DNA of 64,000 bases from contig NZ_SBHM01000003.1 of NCBI RefSeq assembly GCF_004028095.1, positions 1 to 64,000 on the forward strand. Reading direction: 5' to 3'. A program made the translations under genes and the position numbers. The notes beneath the pieces were generated by a model. The model searched no databases. It was not told the origin of the DNA and saw only the letters and a list, made by a program, of their open reading frames with translations. The DNA comes from Paenarthrobacter ureafaciens (GTDB taxonomy: Bacteria > Actinomycetota > Actinomycetes > Actinomycetales > Micrococcaceae). Below are positions 8,147 to 16,577 of the stretch, piece by piece (position 1 is the first letter of the stretch; every line of letters starts with the position of its first letter).

Positions 8147-9052
8147 TCAGTCCGCGCTTGCGTTGCCGTATTCCACCCGCACGCTCCCGTCGTCCCTCAG
8201 CACCACCACGCGGCCTTGGGCCAGGGTCCACCGATCGTTGAGCAGGAAGATCCGCCCACCGCTGACCACGAGCAGCCGCAAGCCGGAATAGCGGTACAGC
8301 GGAGCCGCATCCGTTCCAGCTGACTCCTCACGGACGTTGGGTGCAGTGACGCCCAGGCGCTCTTTGCTGTAGACCACTGCGGTGGGCAAAAGCCCGGAGC
8401 GCTCCTGGTAGTCGAAGGCGGCGCCGCGGCCCAGTGCCTGGGCGTAGTCGGAGGTGCCCCAGAACAGCAGGAGGGTGACAAGGACAAAAACGAGGGACCG
8501 TTCCAAGGCGCGTGGCGTGACCCGCAGTGTGCGGACGGCAGGAGCCGCTGCACGCCGTCGGACACTCAGGCCCCAGGCCCCGACTATCAGGCCTGCAGCA
8601 ATCAGGAACGGCACGTACAGCAAAGTCCGGCCCGGCTGGGTAACAACGACCACCCACATCACGGCAGCAAACGCGAATCCCAGCACCAAGACCACCAGCG
8701 CTGTGCGGTGCAACAGCGTCCTGTGCCTTGAGGCGTCCAGAAGCCGGGAAACAGCCCGGTCCAGCATCAGCCACAGCAAGCCGATCACCGCGAGCCATGC
8801 CAAGGGCTGGAAGAGCGACTGGATGCTCCGAAGAATGAAATCCTGCACGGTGTAGCCAAAGAGGCTGACGTCGAGGCCCATTGCCTTTGCCTGCGCGTCG
8901 GTACGTGCCCAGCCGAAATAGACCAGCAGTGCCGTGGCCACCGTCAAGGGCGGACCAATCACGGACAAAACGTCCAGGGTCCGCTGCCACCGGGTGTTGA
9001 CGAGGCTGCGATCGTCCTCCTCCGGAGCTCCTGCCGCCGTTTGTCCGCTCAC
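8147..9052 (-). CDS. Membrane protein of unknown function
   Basis: A 301-residue protein I do not recognise. Five hydrophobic segments are visible at about residues 28-50, 80-100, 117-138, 144-164 and 182-203. They are followed by a soluble C-terminal part of about 100 residues containing LRLLVVSGGRIFLLNDRW. The GTG start overlaps the stop of the upstream lipoprotein gene by four bases (GTGA), so the two are translationally coupled and probably work together at the cell envelope. No enzymatic motif is seen. Confidence 0.75.
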   Translation of the reverse strand: MSGQTAAGAPEEDDRSLVNTRWQRTLDVLSVIGPPLTVATALLVYFGWARTDAQAKAMGLDVSLFGYTVQDFILRSIQSLFQPLAWLAVIGLLWLMLDRAVSRLLDASRHRTLLHRTALVVLVLGFAFAAVMWVVVVTQPGRTLLYVPFLIAAGLIVGAWGLSVRRRAAAPAVRTLRVTPRALERSLVFVLVTLLLFWGTSDYAQALGRGAAFDYQERSGLLPTAVVYSKERLGVTAPNVREESAGTDAAPLYRYSGLRLLVVSGGRIFLLNDRWTLAQGRVVVLRDDGSVRVEYGNASAD

Positions 9053-10092
9053 GGCAACGCCGTGGGTGACGCTTCACTGGGAGCGGTACTGGGCGAAGGG
9101 GCCGGTTGTGTCCCGCCGGGCTGTGTCCCGCCCGGTTGCGTCCCACCCGGCTGGGGCGACGGCGTTTGGCTTGGCCCGGTGGAAGGCGGAGGTGACGAGG
9201 GCGCGGTGTCCTCATAGTAGAAGGTCACTGTTCCACTGATATCCACTGTGTCAGTGATGGAAATCCGGAGGGTGTCCCGCCCGTTGGCCGGAGGAATCCT
9301 GAGGTACATCGTCTGGTAGTCGCCTCCACCGGACACAATTTCCGGGAAGGCGGGTTCTCCGTCAAAGAGGATGTCGCCTACGCGGACGTAGTAGCCGTCC
9401 AGCCGCACGATTGTGCCGCCCGAACGTGGTCCGGAGGCCCGGAGTTGGCCCGGCACCGCCGTCAGGTCCTCGTTCACTACTGTCAGGCCGCTAAGGTGGC
9501 GCGGGCACGCCTCGCCGGGAGGCGAGGTGGCCTTGATGGGCAGGCCCGGGCTGGCCCGGTGCTGCGCAATGACTGCGGCGGATGTTGCTGCAACCGTGGA
9601 CTCCAGGCACTGCGTCTGCGGGATGCGCGGAGTCGCCGCGACCGCCACTGACGCTTGAAGCCAATCCTGCTCGGAACCGCTCTGCACTGCGCGGCATACG
9701 GCCGCTGCCGCTTGCCAGACAGTCACGTCTGCCGCCCCTTGGACGCTGTCCGGCCGGACGCTTTCAGCCAGGGCGTCGCACTGGAACTGCTGCAGCAGCA
9801 GGTAACGCTGTCCCGCCGTCGGGTCATTGGGTCCGACCGGTCCGACCGGCACCCAGCGGACCACCGGCGCCTCAGCTTGCGGGGCCGCGGGACCGGCCGG
9901 GCCGGCGGGCTGCGCCGCTGTAGGTTCGACGGCGGGAGGCTGGGCGGTTGCCGCAGCAGAGGTTGGTTCCGGCGCCGGGTTGGGTGAGGGGCTGTTGAAG
10001 TCGGAACCGGGGGGAAGGCAGGCAGAAAGGCCCAGCATCAGGACCGGCGCCAAGGCCAGTCCGATGAGGTGGCTTAGGGATCGGCTCTTCAT
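9049..10092 (-). CDS. Secreted lipoprotein of unknown function
   Basis: A 347-residue protein with a signal peptide and lipobox LGLSAC (Cys near residue 25), so it should be anchored outside the membrane. A Pro/Ala/Thr-rich spacer follows. The middle domain, about residues 90-300, contains LDGYYVRVGDILFDGEP, which may form a beta-sandwich. The C-terminus is low complexity, with the five-residue unit PGGTQ repeated three times (a 15-base DNA repeat near 9110-9155). I do not recognise the folded domain. It is co-transcribed with the membrane protein that follows and overlaps it. Confidence 0.75.
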   Translation of the reverse strand: MKSRSLSHLIGLALAPVLMLGLSACLPPGSDFNSPSPNPAPEPTSAAATAQPPAVEPTAAQPAGPAGPAAPQAEAPVVRWVPVGPVGPNDPTAGQRYLLLQQFQCDALAESVRPDSVQGAADVTVWQAAAAVCRAVQSGSEQDWLQASVAVAATPRIPQTQCLESTVAATSAAVIAQHRASPGLPIKATSPPGEACPRHLSGLTVVNEDLTAVPGQLRASGPRSGGTIVRLDGYYVRVGDILFDGEPAFPEIVSGGGDYQTMYLRIPPANGRDTLRISITDTVDISGTVTFYYEDTAPSSPPPSTGPSQTPSPQPGGTQPGGTQPGGTQPAPSPSTAPSEASPTALP

Positions 10093-10184
10093 GACAGCCC
10101 CGCATCTGCCGGATCACCAGGGTGCAGTGATGTAATTTCACTGCCGATTATTCTCCCGAATGGGCTTTACTGCCAGAGAGCGGG

Positions 10185-10406
10185 CTACTTTCCGAAGTAA
10201 GGAACGATCAGGTAGATCCCGAACAGCACAGCCAGCCCGCAGATGCCGAAGCAAACGTAGGCAAGGCTTTTGAAGAGTGCCGGCGACTTCTGCTGTACGT
10301 CGCCTGCTATCGCGGTCAGCCGGACACCCAGCGAGTAGAGGACCACGACCGTCACCGCGGACACGAGTGTCACCCCGGCAACCAGCAGCAATTCCAACCA
10401 CTTCAT
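10185..10406 (-). CDS. Small two-span membrane protein coupled to Pit
   Basis: A 73-residue protein that is almost all membrane: hydrophobic segments at about residues 4-28 and 47-69, with a short polar loop between. Its ATG overlaps the stop of the phosphate transporter gene (ATGA), so it is translated directly after it. The conserved-looking pairing suggests a small accessory subunit or stabiliser of the transporter. That is inferred from context only. Confidence 0.7.
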   Translation of the reverse strand: MKWLELLLVAGVTLVSAVTVVVLYSLGVRLTAIAGDVQQKSPALFKSLAYVCFGICGLAVLFGIYLIVPYFGK

Positions 10407-11605
10407 CGCTGTGCACCTTTGTTCTTGTTGGACTTGGACTTTTTCTTCTTGCGGAACACAACCGCGTGGCCGGCTTCATCCACCTCGACGGCGTTGTGGT
10501 GGCCGACGTGCTCCCTGCGGGAGACCACGAACATGAAGAGAATGGCGGCGGTGCCTACGACGGCCGCAATGACCAGGCCAACGACGCCGGTATTGACCAG
10601 AAGCGCCGTCAGCCCACCGACGATCGCGGATGCCGGCAAAGTGAAGAGCCAGCCCAAGGCGATCTTGCCAGCGGTACCCCAACGGACCGAGGTGCCTTTG
10701 CGTCCCAGGCCGGAGCCGATGACCGAGCCGGAGGCCACCTGCGTGGTGGAGAGTGCGAAGCCGAGGTGCGAGGAGGCAAGAATGGCCGTCGCGGTGCTGG
10801 TTTCGGCCGAGAATCCCTGGGCGGGCTTTACTTCCGTCAGGCCCGAGCCCATGGTGCGGATGATGCGCCAACCGCCGGCGTACGTACCAATGGCAATGGC
10901 GAACGCACAGGCTGCGATGACCCAGAACTGTGGGCCGGAGCCGGGAGTCTGGGTGCCGGCGGCGATGAGTACGAGGGTGATGATGCCCATGGTCTTCTGT
11001 GCGTCGTTGGTTCCGTGGGCCAAGGCCACGAGGCTCGATGTGAAGATCTGGCCGGTCCTGAAGCCCCCACGCTTCTGGGTCAGCTTGTCCCCGGTTTCGG
11101 GATCGTGCCGCGAGGTCAGCGCGTAGGCGAGCCTGGTACAGATGTAGGCCACGGCTCCTGCGATCAGCGGAGCGAAGAGGGCGGGAAGGATCACCTTCAA
11201 AAGCACTGTTTCGAAGTTAATGGAGTGGAGGCCGATACCCGCCACTGCCGCACCGATCAAACCACCGAACAGGGCGTGCGAGGAACTTGATGGAAGGCCC
11301 TTGAGCCAGGTGATCATGTTCCAGAGGACGGCGCCCATGAGCCCGGCAAAGATGATGTCCGGAGTGATATGGATACCGTCGGCGCCTTCCCGGATCAGGC
11401 CCCCGGAAATGGTCTTTGCCACCTCCGTGGAGAGGAACGCGCCCACCAGGTTCAGCACGGCGGCCAGCGCTACCGCAGTCTTGGGTTTGATCGCCCCCGT
11501 AGCAATGGGAGTTGCCATCGCATTGGCTGTGTCGTGAAACCCGTTGGTGAAGTCAAAGAAGAGGGCCAACGCTATGACAAGCGCGACCATGAAGGTGATT
11601 TCCAC
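10403..11605 (-). CDS. Low-affinity inorganic phosphate transporter, Pit family
   Basis: A 400-residue membrane protein of the Pit/PHO-4 family, which imports metal-phosphate complexes using the proton gradient. It has the family signature FFDFTNGFHDTANAMATPIATG near the N-terminus (GFHDTAN) and the mirrored second half motif LAHGTNDAQKTMG. The length and roughly ten hydrophobic spans fit the family. The GTG start has only a weak ribosome site. The C-terminus is very basic (KKKKSKSNKNK). It is first in a two-gene operon with the small membrane protein. A PHO-box-like direct repeat lies 68 bases upstream. Confidence 0.92.
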   Translation of the reverse strand: MEITFMVALVIALALFFDFTNGFHDTANAMATPIATGAIKPKTAVALAAVLNLVGAFLSTEVAKTISGGLIREGADGIHITPDIIFAGLMGAVLWNMITWLKGLPSSSSHALFGGLIGAAVAGIGLHSINFETVLLKVILPALFAPLIAGAVAYICTRLAYALTSRHDPETGDKLTQKRGGFRTGQIFTSSLVALAHGTNDAQKTMGIITLVLIAAGTQTPGSGPQFWVIAACAFAIAIGTYAGGWRIIRTMGSGLTEVKPAQGFSAETSTATAILASSHLGFALSTTQVASGSVIGSGLGRKGTSVRWGTAGKIALGWLFTLPASAIVGGLTALLVNTGVVGLVIAAVVGTAAILFMFVVSRREHVGHHNAVEVDEAGHAVVFRKKKKSKSNKNKGAQR

Positions 11606-11672
11606 CTGTTGCCCAATCTGCAGAGTCGACGTTCAGCAGTTTCACTTCCCCATACCTGCCAAGCACAGCATA

Positions 11673-11694
11673 GTTCAGCAGCTGTTCAACTGGC
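11673..11694. promoter_or_regulatory. PHO-box-like direct repeat upstream of the phosphate transporter
   Basis: Two adjacent 11-base units, GTTCAGCAGCT and GTTCAACTGGC, match the actinobacterial PhoP-box layout of 11-base direct repeats beginning GTTCA. A third GTTCAGCAGTT lies 42 bases away at 11631-11641. The same bases can also be read as a partial palindrome (AGTT, CAGCTG, AACT), so a different regulator is possible. Confidence 0.45.
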
Positions 11695-11781
11695 TGGACT
11701 TGCCGGCTTCATCGTGCGGGCTGAAACCTTAAGAATCCTACGTGCCAGCCACCCTCCGGCCAAACGTGCGCCCCGGCGTGA

Positions 11782-12291
11782 TCAGCCCAGGAAGGCCCTG
11801 ACGGCAGCAAGGTGGCTGCGCGACAGGCCCTGGCGGGGATCCGGTGAGATACACAACACGCGGTCTTCCTGGTAGTCGGCCCAGGATTGTGCGTCCGCGT
11901 CCCGGCCCAGTTGATCGTCAAGCCACACGAACCGGTCCGAGCCCGAAGACGCGAGATCCTTCTGCAGGGCAGTAAGCTTCCACCATTCGGGGCCTTCGTC
12001 CCAGCCTTGGCTGGACAGCACGGGCCAGTCCTGCCCCTTCAAACCTATGGCCGGACAGAGGAACTCCGGGGCAAGCCGCTCCCACGTGGTGAGCCACACG
12101 AAGCGCGCGGCAGGGTGGGCGGCCAGGTCGTTCAGGGCCTCGACGACTTCCGGCGCGAAGGCGACCTCCAGGATGCCGGCGTCCGCGATGCACCAGTCAC
12201 CGCCCCAGTCGGTGGTGCCGACAGGGCTGAACGGGTTCACCACGCCGTCGACGTCCAAGTAGATGGATACCGGCCTGACGGACGATGCCAT
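11782..12291 (-). CDS. HAD-like domain protein
   Basis: A 169-residue protein with a HAD-type N-terminal motif IYLDVDGVVNP (about residues 9-19), where the first Asp would be the nucleophile. RFVWLTTWE (about 68-76) is a motif II candidate and FVWLDDQLG (about 125-133) is a motif IV candidate. It resembles the small HAD proteins grouped with RNA-repair 'Swiss Army knife' proteins, but that link is from memory. The substrate is unknown. The start is the ATG at 12291, which has AAGGGAGA seven bases upstream; the open frame extending to 12357 has no comparable site. Confidence 0.75.
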   Translation of the reverse strand: MASSVRPVSIYLDVDGVVNPFSPVGTTDWGGDWCIADAGILEVAFAPEVVEALNDLAAHPAARFVWLTTWERLAPEFLCPAIGLKGQDWPVLSSQGWDEGPEWWKLTALQKDLASSGSDRFVWLDDQLGRDADAQSWADYQEDRVLCISPDPRQGLSRSHLAAVRAFLG

Positions 12292-12366
12292 CCGCGTTCT
12301 CCCTTCCCCAAAGGTTAAGGTCAGCCTACGGCACAGCCGGCAGGAGGACCGGCGCAAATCATTTCC

Positions 12367-12394
12367 TTGACGCTCGTCAACTCAGTGATATTCT
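12367..12394 (+). promoter_or_regulatory. Promoter of the kyn operon, probably leaderless
   Basis: A -35 box TTGACG (12367-12372) and a -10 box TATTCT (12389-12394) are separated by 16 bases. Transcription would begin at or within a base or two of the kynA ATG at 12401, so the mRNA is probably leaderless. Confidence 0.6.
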
Positions 12395-12400
12395 GGATGC

Positions 12401-13297
12401 ATGGAAAACCCCGCCGCGCAATCGGCCGCCCCTGCTTCCGAATCCCCGGGTTCACGGAACATACGTCCCATCGAGGACACCGTCCATACCGATTTCCGGC
12501 ATGCCATGTCCTACGGCAGCTACCTGGACCTTGACCGGCTGCTCAGCTCCCAGCACCCGGTGAGCAAGCCCGAACACCATGACGAACTGCTGTTCATCAT
12601 CCAGCACCAGACCAGCGAGCTGTGGCTCAAGCTGATTCTTCACGAACTCCTTGAAGCGCGCCGCTTGTTCGACCAGGACAACCTCGGAAAGGCCTTGAAG
12701 TGCATCGCCCGGGTCAAGGCGATCCAACGGACCATGACCGAACAATGGTCTGTACTGGGGACACTGACGCCCCGGGAATATGCGCAGTTCCGCGGTTTCC
12801 TGGGCAACTCCTCCGGTTTCCAGTCCTATCAATACCGCGGCGTGGAATTCCTGTTGGGCAACAAGAACCGCGGCATGCTTCGGGTTTTTGAAAGCGACCC
12901 CGAAGCCCACGCGCTGCTGAGTACGCTCTTGTCCGAGCCCACCCTTTACGACTCTTTCCTGGCTGTCCTTGCCCGCGCCGGCTACGACATCCCTGCCGAC
13001 GTGCTGCACCGCGACACCTCGGAACCGTGGGTCTTCCACAAGGAACTGGTGCCGGTGTTCCAAAAGATCTATGAATCCGATGACACACCCTGGGGTTTGT
13101 ACGAAGCCTGCGAGGACCTGGTGGACGTGGAGGACAACTTCCAGGCGTGGCGATTCCGTCACCTCCGCACCGTGCAGCGGACCATCGGCTTCAAGGTGGG
13201 TACCGGTGGATCGTCAGGGGTCGACTTCCTCAAACGTGCACTGGACCTGACGTTCTTCCCGGAGCTTTATGCCGTCCGGACGGAGATCGGCAGTTGA
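12401..13297 (+). CDS. kynA: Tryptophan 2,3-dioxygenase
   Basis: Heme enzyme that opens the indole ring of L-tryptophan to N-formylkynurenine, the first step of the kynurenine route. The 298-residue sequence has the family segments HTDFRHAMSYGSYLDLD (about 27-43), HHDELLFIIQHQTSELWLKL (substrate and heme pocket, about 58-77), FLGNSSGFQSYQYR (about 133-146), and the C-terminal WRFRHLRTVQRTIG, whose His is the axial heme ligand. Full length for the bacterial family. It leads an operon with kynU and a PaaX-type regulator. Confidence 0.96.
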   Translation: MENPAAQSAAPASESPGSRNIRPIEDTVHTDFRHAMSYGSYLDLDRLLSSQHPVSKPEHHDELLFIIQHQTSELWLKLILHELLEARRLFDQDNLGKALKCIARVKAIQRTMTEQWSVLGTLTPREYAQFRGFLGNSSGFQSYQYRGVEFLLGNKNRGMLRVFESDPEAHALLSTLLSEPTLYDSFLAVLARAGYDIPADVLHRDTSEPWVFHKELVPVFQKIYESDDTPWGLYEACEDLVDVEDNFQAWRFRHLRTVQRTIGFKVGTGGSSGVDFLKRALDLTFFPELYAVRTEIGS

Positions 13298-13378
13298 ACC
13301 GTTCCTGACAGCGGCTCCATTTCCGGACGCCACAGCCTCCCTACGCGCAGCCCCCTACCCACCTCCGCAGGAGAACCC

Positions 13379-14617
13379 ATGACCACCGCACACCAAACCC
13401 TTCGGCCCACCTCGGCGCAACTCGACGCCGCTGATCCGCTCGCCGCACAGCGGGCCGCTTTCTACACGCCCGACGACGGCCAACTCACCGCGTACCTGGA
13501 CGGAAACTCGCTGGGCAGGCCGCTGGACATCACAGTGGCCTCGCTGCAGTCATTCGTGCAGGACGCGTGGGGCAGCCGGCTGATCCGCGGCTGGGACGAG
13601 CAGTGGATGGACGAACCAACGCGGGTCGGCGACCGCATCGGCGAGGTGACACTGGGTGCCGCCGCAGGACAGGTAACTGTTGGGGACTCGACATCGGTGA
13701 TGCTGTACAAACTGATTCGCGCCGCTGTTGATTCACAGCCAGGCAGGGACGAAATCATCATTGACCGGGATAACTTTCCCACCGATCGTTTCATCATCGA
13801 GGGTATCGCCAAGGAACGCGGCGCCAGCATCAGGTGGATTGCCGCGAACCCGGCCGCGGGGGTTCGTCCGCACGACCTCGACGGGCTGCTGGGCGAGCGG
13901 ACCGCCGTCGTGGTTCTGAGCCATGTGGCCTACCGCTCCGGGTTCCTTGCAGACGTCAAGGCGATCACGGCCAAGGTGCACGATGCCGGGGCCCTGATGC
14001 TGTGGGACCTGTGCCATTCGGTGGGTTCGGTGCCCATGGAACTGGACGCCTGGAACGTCGACCTCGCCGTGGGCTGCACGTACAAGTACCTCAACGGCGG
14101 TCCGGGTTCTCCTGCGTTCGCCTATGTGAATAGCGCCTGCCAAGATATCCTCCAACAACCGATCTGGGGGTGGATGGGGGCTGCCGATCCCTTCGGCATG
14201 ACTGACGCCTACCAGCCTGCACAGGGCATCCGCCGCTTCATCACAGGCACTCCCCCGGTACTTGCCATGCAGCCCCTCAAGGACATGGTGCAGCTCATCG
14301 CCTCCGTGGGCATGGATGCTGTTCGGGAGAAGTCCACTAAGCTCACCGAACATGCCATGAACCTCGCCGATGAAATGCTGGTGCCCCTGGGCGTTGCCAT
14401 CGCCAGCCCCCGGGACCCTGCCGAGCGTGGTTCGCACGTCACGGTGGACCATCCACTCTTTGCGGACGTCACTGCGAAGCTCTGGGAACGCGGGGTAATC
14501 CCCGACTTCCGCCCGCCGCACGGCCTGCGGATCGGGCTCTCGCCGCTGAGCACCAGCTACGCGGAAGTGGAGCTTGGAATCACGGCAATCCGTGATGTCC
14601 TCCTGGAACTGCAGTGA
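13379..14617 (+). CDS. kynU: Kynureninase
   Basis: PLP enzyme that cleaves kynurenine to anthranilate and alanine. In the 412-residue sequence the Schiff-base lysine is K236 in CTYKYLNGGPGSPAF. YLDGNSLGRP near residue 40 and the phosphate-binding TVGDSTSVMLYKL near residue 100 are typical. It lies 81 bases after kynA, with an AGGAGA ribosome site before the ATG. Its stop overlaps the start of the regulator gene. The step between KynA and KynU needs a formamidase, which is not encoded nearby. Confidence 0.96.
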   Translation: MTTAHQTLRPTSAQLDAADPLAAQRAAFYTPDDGQLTAYLDGNSLGRPLDITVASLQSFVQDAWGSRLIRGWDEQWMDEPTRVGDRIGEVTLGAAAGQVTVGDSTSVMLYKLIRAAVDSQPGRDEIIIDRDNFPTDRFIIEGIAKERGASIRWIAANPAAGVRPHDLDGLLGERTAVVVLSHVAYRSGFLADVKAITAKVHDAGALMLWDLCHSVGSVPMELDAWNVDLAVGCTYKYLNGGPGSPAFAYVNSACQDILQQPIWGWMGAADPFGMTDAYQPAQGIRRFITGTPPVLAMQPLKDMVQLIASVGMDAVREKSTKLTEHAMNLADEMLVPLGVAIASPRDPAERGSHVTVDHPLFADVTAKLWERGVIPDFRPPHGLRIGLSPLSTSYAEVELGITAIRDVLLELQ

Positions 14618-15468
14618 GCGCTGTCCTTGACGATATGGACTCCCGCCCCGGGAGTACTACGTCACTGCTGCGGACCGTCGTCGGCTTGTACATGCGCGAG
14701 GCGGGCGGTTGGATGGCCACCAAGGACATCGTTGCCTTGATGGAAGCGTTGGGTACGTCAGGGACGGTCACCCGGACGGCCCTCGGGCGCCTCCGGAAGA
14801 AAGGTGTCTTGGTTCCGGACACCCGCTCCGGCCTGGCGGGATTCACCCTCACCCCCGGTGCCGCGTCCATGCTGGCCCGTGGTGACAGGAGAATCTTCAC
14901 GCCACGGACCATGGCCCCGACCGATCCTTGGTGCCTGGTGTCCTTCTCGATACCTGAAACTGAACGGGACAAGCGCCACCAACTCCGCCGCAGGCTGTAT
15001 TGGATAGGGTGCGGGACAGTTGCAGCCGGACTTTGGATTTGTCCGGACACGCTCCGCGGTGAAGTGGAAGAAATCCTGGCTGATCTTCAACTGCGCAGCA
15101 TGGCCACGATCTTCGTGACGCAGCCTCCCTTGCCGGGAGGAGGGCTGAAAGAAACTGCCGCGAAGTGGTGGGACCTGGATGCACTGGCACAGCTGCACCG
15201 CGATTTCATCAGGGAGCATTCCTCCGCAGTCGCCTCACCCGAAGGCTCGGCGGGCGCCGGGCCTTCGGGTGAGGCCTTCGCCACCTATGTCAGGAGCATC
15301 GACCGTTGGCGGATCATCCCGTACCTGGATCCCGGATTGCCCGCCTCTTTCCTGCCCGATGATTGGCCGGGGATCGATGCCGCCGGGCTGTTCTCCAAGA
15401 TTGTGGAGCTCTACGCCGTGCCGAGTGCCGAATTCGTCGGTAACCTCGTGGGTGTCAGCGTCACATGA
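14614..15468 (+). CDS. PaaX-family transcriptional regulator
   Basis: A 284-residue DNA-binding protein with the PaaX layout: an N-terminal winged helix (about residues 15-85), a central domain including TDPWCLVSFSIPETERDKRHQ (about 107-127), and a C-terminal PaaX domain. PaaX represses phenylacetate genes and binds an aryl-CoA. Here the GTG start overlaps the kynU stop by four bases, so it most likely controls tryptophan degradation, a role not usual for the family. The effector is unknown. A strong hairpin follows 18 bases after its stop. Confidence 0.88.
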   Translation: MSAVLDDMDSRPGSTTSLLRTVVGLYMREAGGWMATKDIVALMEALGTSGTVTRTALGRLRKKGVLVPDTRSGLAGFTLTPGAASMLARGDRRIFTPRTMAPTDPWCLVSFSIPETERDKRHQLRRRLYWIGCGTVAAGLWICPDTLRGEVEEILADLQLRSMATIFVTQPPLPGGGLKETAAKWWDLDALAQLHRDFIREHSSAVASPEGSAGAGPSGEAFATYVRSIDRWRIIPYLDPGLPASFLPDDWPGIDAAGLFSKIVELYAVPSAEFVGNLVGVSVT

Positions 15469-15486
15469 CCAGATTCATGCCGCATT

Positions 15487-15514
15487 GGCGGTGCACCAGC
15501 GTTGGTGTACCGCC
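15487..15514 (+). terminator. Terminator of the kyn operon
   Basis: A 12-bp stem, GGCGGTGCACCA with TGGTGTACCGCC (one G-U pair), closes on the four-base loop GCGT. It stands 18 bases after the regulator stop codon. Confidence 0.75.
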
Positions 15515-15612
15515 CCAGCTCCCCGCCCCGCGGCCCGATCGGAAGGATTGCCCTTGCCTTTCTCCCTGCAGCACCCCGCCCGGCAGTCCCCTCCCACCTT
15601 TGGGGTAATACT

Positions 15613-16521
15613 GTGAGCCCGGCAGTACTGGGGCTCCACATAGGTGGTTCCAGGACACACGCGCTACGGCACGAGCCCGGGAGCGCGGGGCCGTCCCGGA
15701 GTGAACCGGACGCCCCGGAGATCACCGAAACCAGCGCCAACCTGTCCTCCGTGGGCCACCACGGCGTGGACGCGGTCCTACGCCGGATAGCCGCCGCCGT
15801 CGGAAAGGATGTCCGGGCCGTCTGCGCCGGAGCAGCGGGAGCCGATACTCCAGCCAGCAGGGCCGTGCTGTCCGCCCTGCTCGCCGAGCACTTTCCCGGC
15901 GCCGTGATCGACGTCGTCCATGACACCCGCATCATCCTCGCAGCAGCAGGCCTCGACGCAGGGGCGGTCCTGGTGGCCGGTACGGGCTCGGTTGCCTGGG
16001 GCCGGAACCGGGAGGGAAGGGAAGCCCGCAGCGGCGGCTACGGCTACCTGTTGGGCGATGAGGGCGGGGGCTATTCGGTGGTCCGGGACGCAGTCCGCGA
16101 GGCATTGCGCGAGCATTACGCCGGACTGGAACCAGGTCCCCTGGTACAGGCGGTGCTGACTGCAACACAGAGCGCAGACGCGCTCCAGTTGATGGACCAC
16201 TTCTACGCCAAACCTGAACCGGATTACTGGGCGTCGATGGCACCACTGGTTCTGGACCTGGCAGTATCCGGGGACCCCGCGGCCCTGCGTATCCAGGCCG
16301 AAGCGGCGCACTCGCTGGCCAGCATGGCACGCCAGGTCCTCGGGGAACTTGGCTTGGACTTGCCGCTGGTGATGGCAGGTGGACTCCTGGTTAATCAGAG
16401 GCAACTGGCCGATGCAGTGGCACGCAAGCTCTCCCTGGACGATCCTTCCGCGGTACGGATCCTGGATCGCTCCCCTGTCCAGGGAGCAGTGACGCTGGCC
16501 GAAGGTCTACTGGGTACTTAG
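15613..16521 (+). CDS. BadF/BadG-type kinase (N-acetylglucosamine kinase-like)
   Basis: A 302-residue ASKHA-fold protein of the BadF/BadG/BcrA/BcrD group, most like N-acetylglucosamine kinases. VHDTRIILAAAG (about residues 102-113) holds the probable catalytic Asp. VAGTGSVAWGRNREG is the phosphate-2 loop and GYGYLLGDEGGGY is the sugar and domain-closure motif. In the N-terminal phosphate-1 loop, LHIGGSRTHA, His stands where most relatives have Asp, so ATP binding may be unusual. The GTG at 15613 is chosen because it places this loop at the N-terminus; the frame stays open upstream to 15502. Confidence 0.75.
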   Translation: MSPAVLGLHIGGSRTHALRHEPGSAGPSRSEPDAPEITETSANLSSVGHHGVDAVLRRIAAAVGKDVRAVCAGAAGADTPASRAVLSALLAEHFPGAVIDVVHDTRIILAAAGLDAGAVLVAGTGSVAWGRNREGREARSGGYGYLLGDEGGGYSVVRDAVREALREHYAGLEPGPLVQAVLTATQSADALQLMDHFYAKPEPDYWASMAPLVLDLAVSGDPAALRIQAEAAHSLASMARQVLGELGLDLPLVMAGGLLVNQRQLADAVARKLSLDDPSAVRILDRSPVQGAVTLAEGLLGT

Positions 16522-16548
16522 TGCCGGTATCCGGAGTAATCTGGATGC

Positions 16549-16575
16549 ATGCCTTTCACTAGCGGTGGTCGGTAG
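16549..16575 (+). CDS. Eight-codon leader ORF before the LolA-like gene
   Basis: An ATG at 16549 encodes MPFTSGGR and stops at 16575, two bases before the ATG of the LolA-like gene. A TAATCT box (16537-16542) sits six bases upstream, where a -10 box for a leaderless start would be. The peptide is too short to judge as a protein. It may only deliver ribosomes to the next gene. Confidence 0.3.
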   Translation: MPFTSGGR

Positions 16576-16577
16576 CA

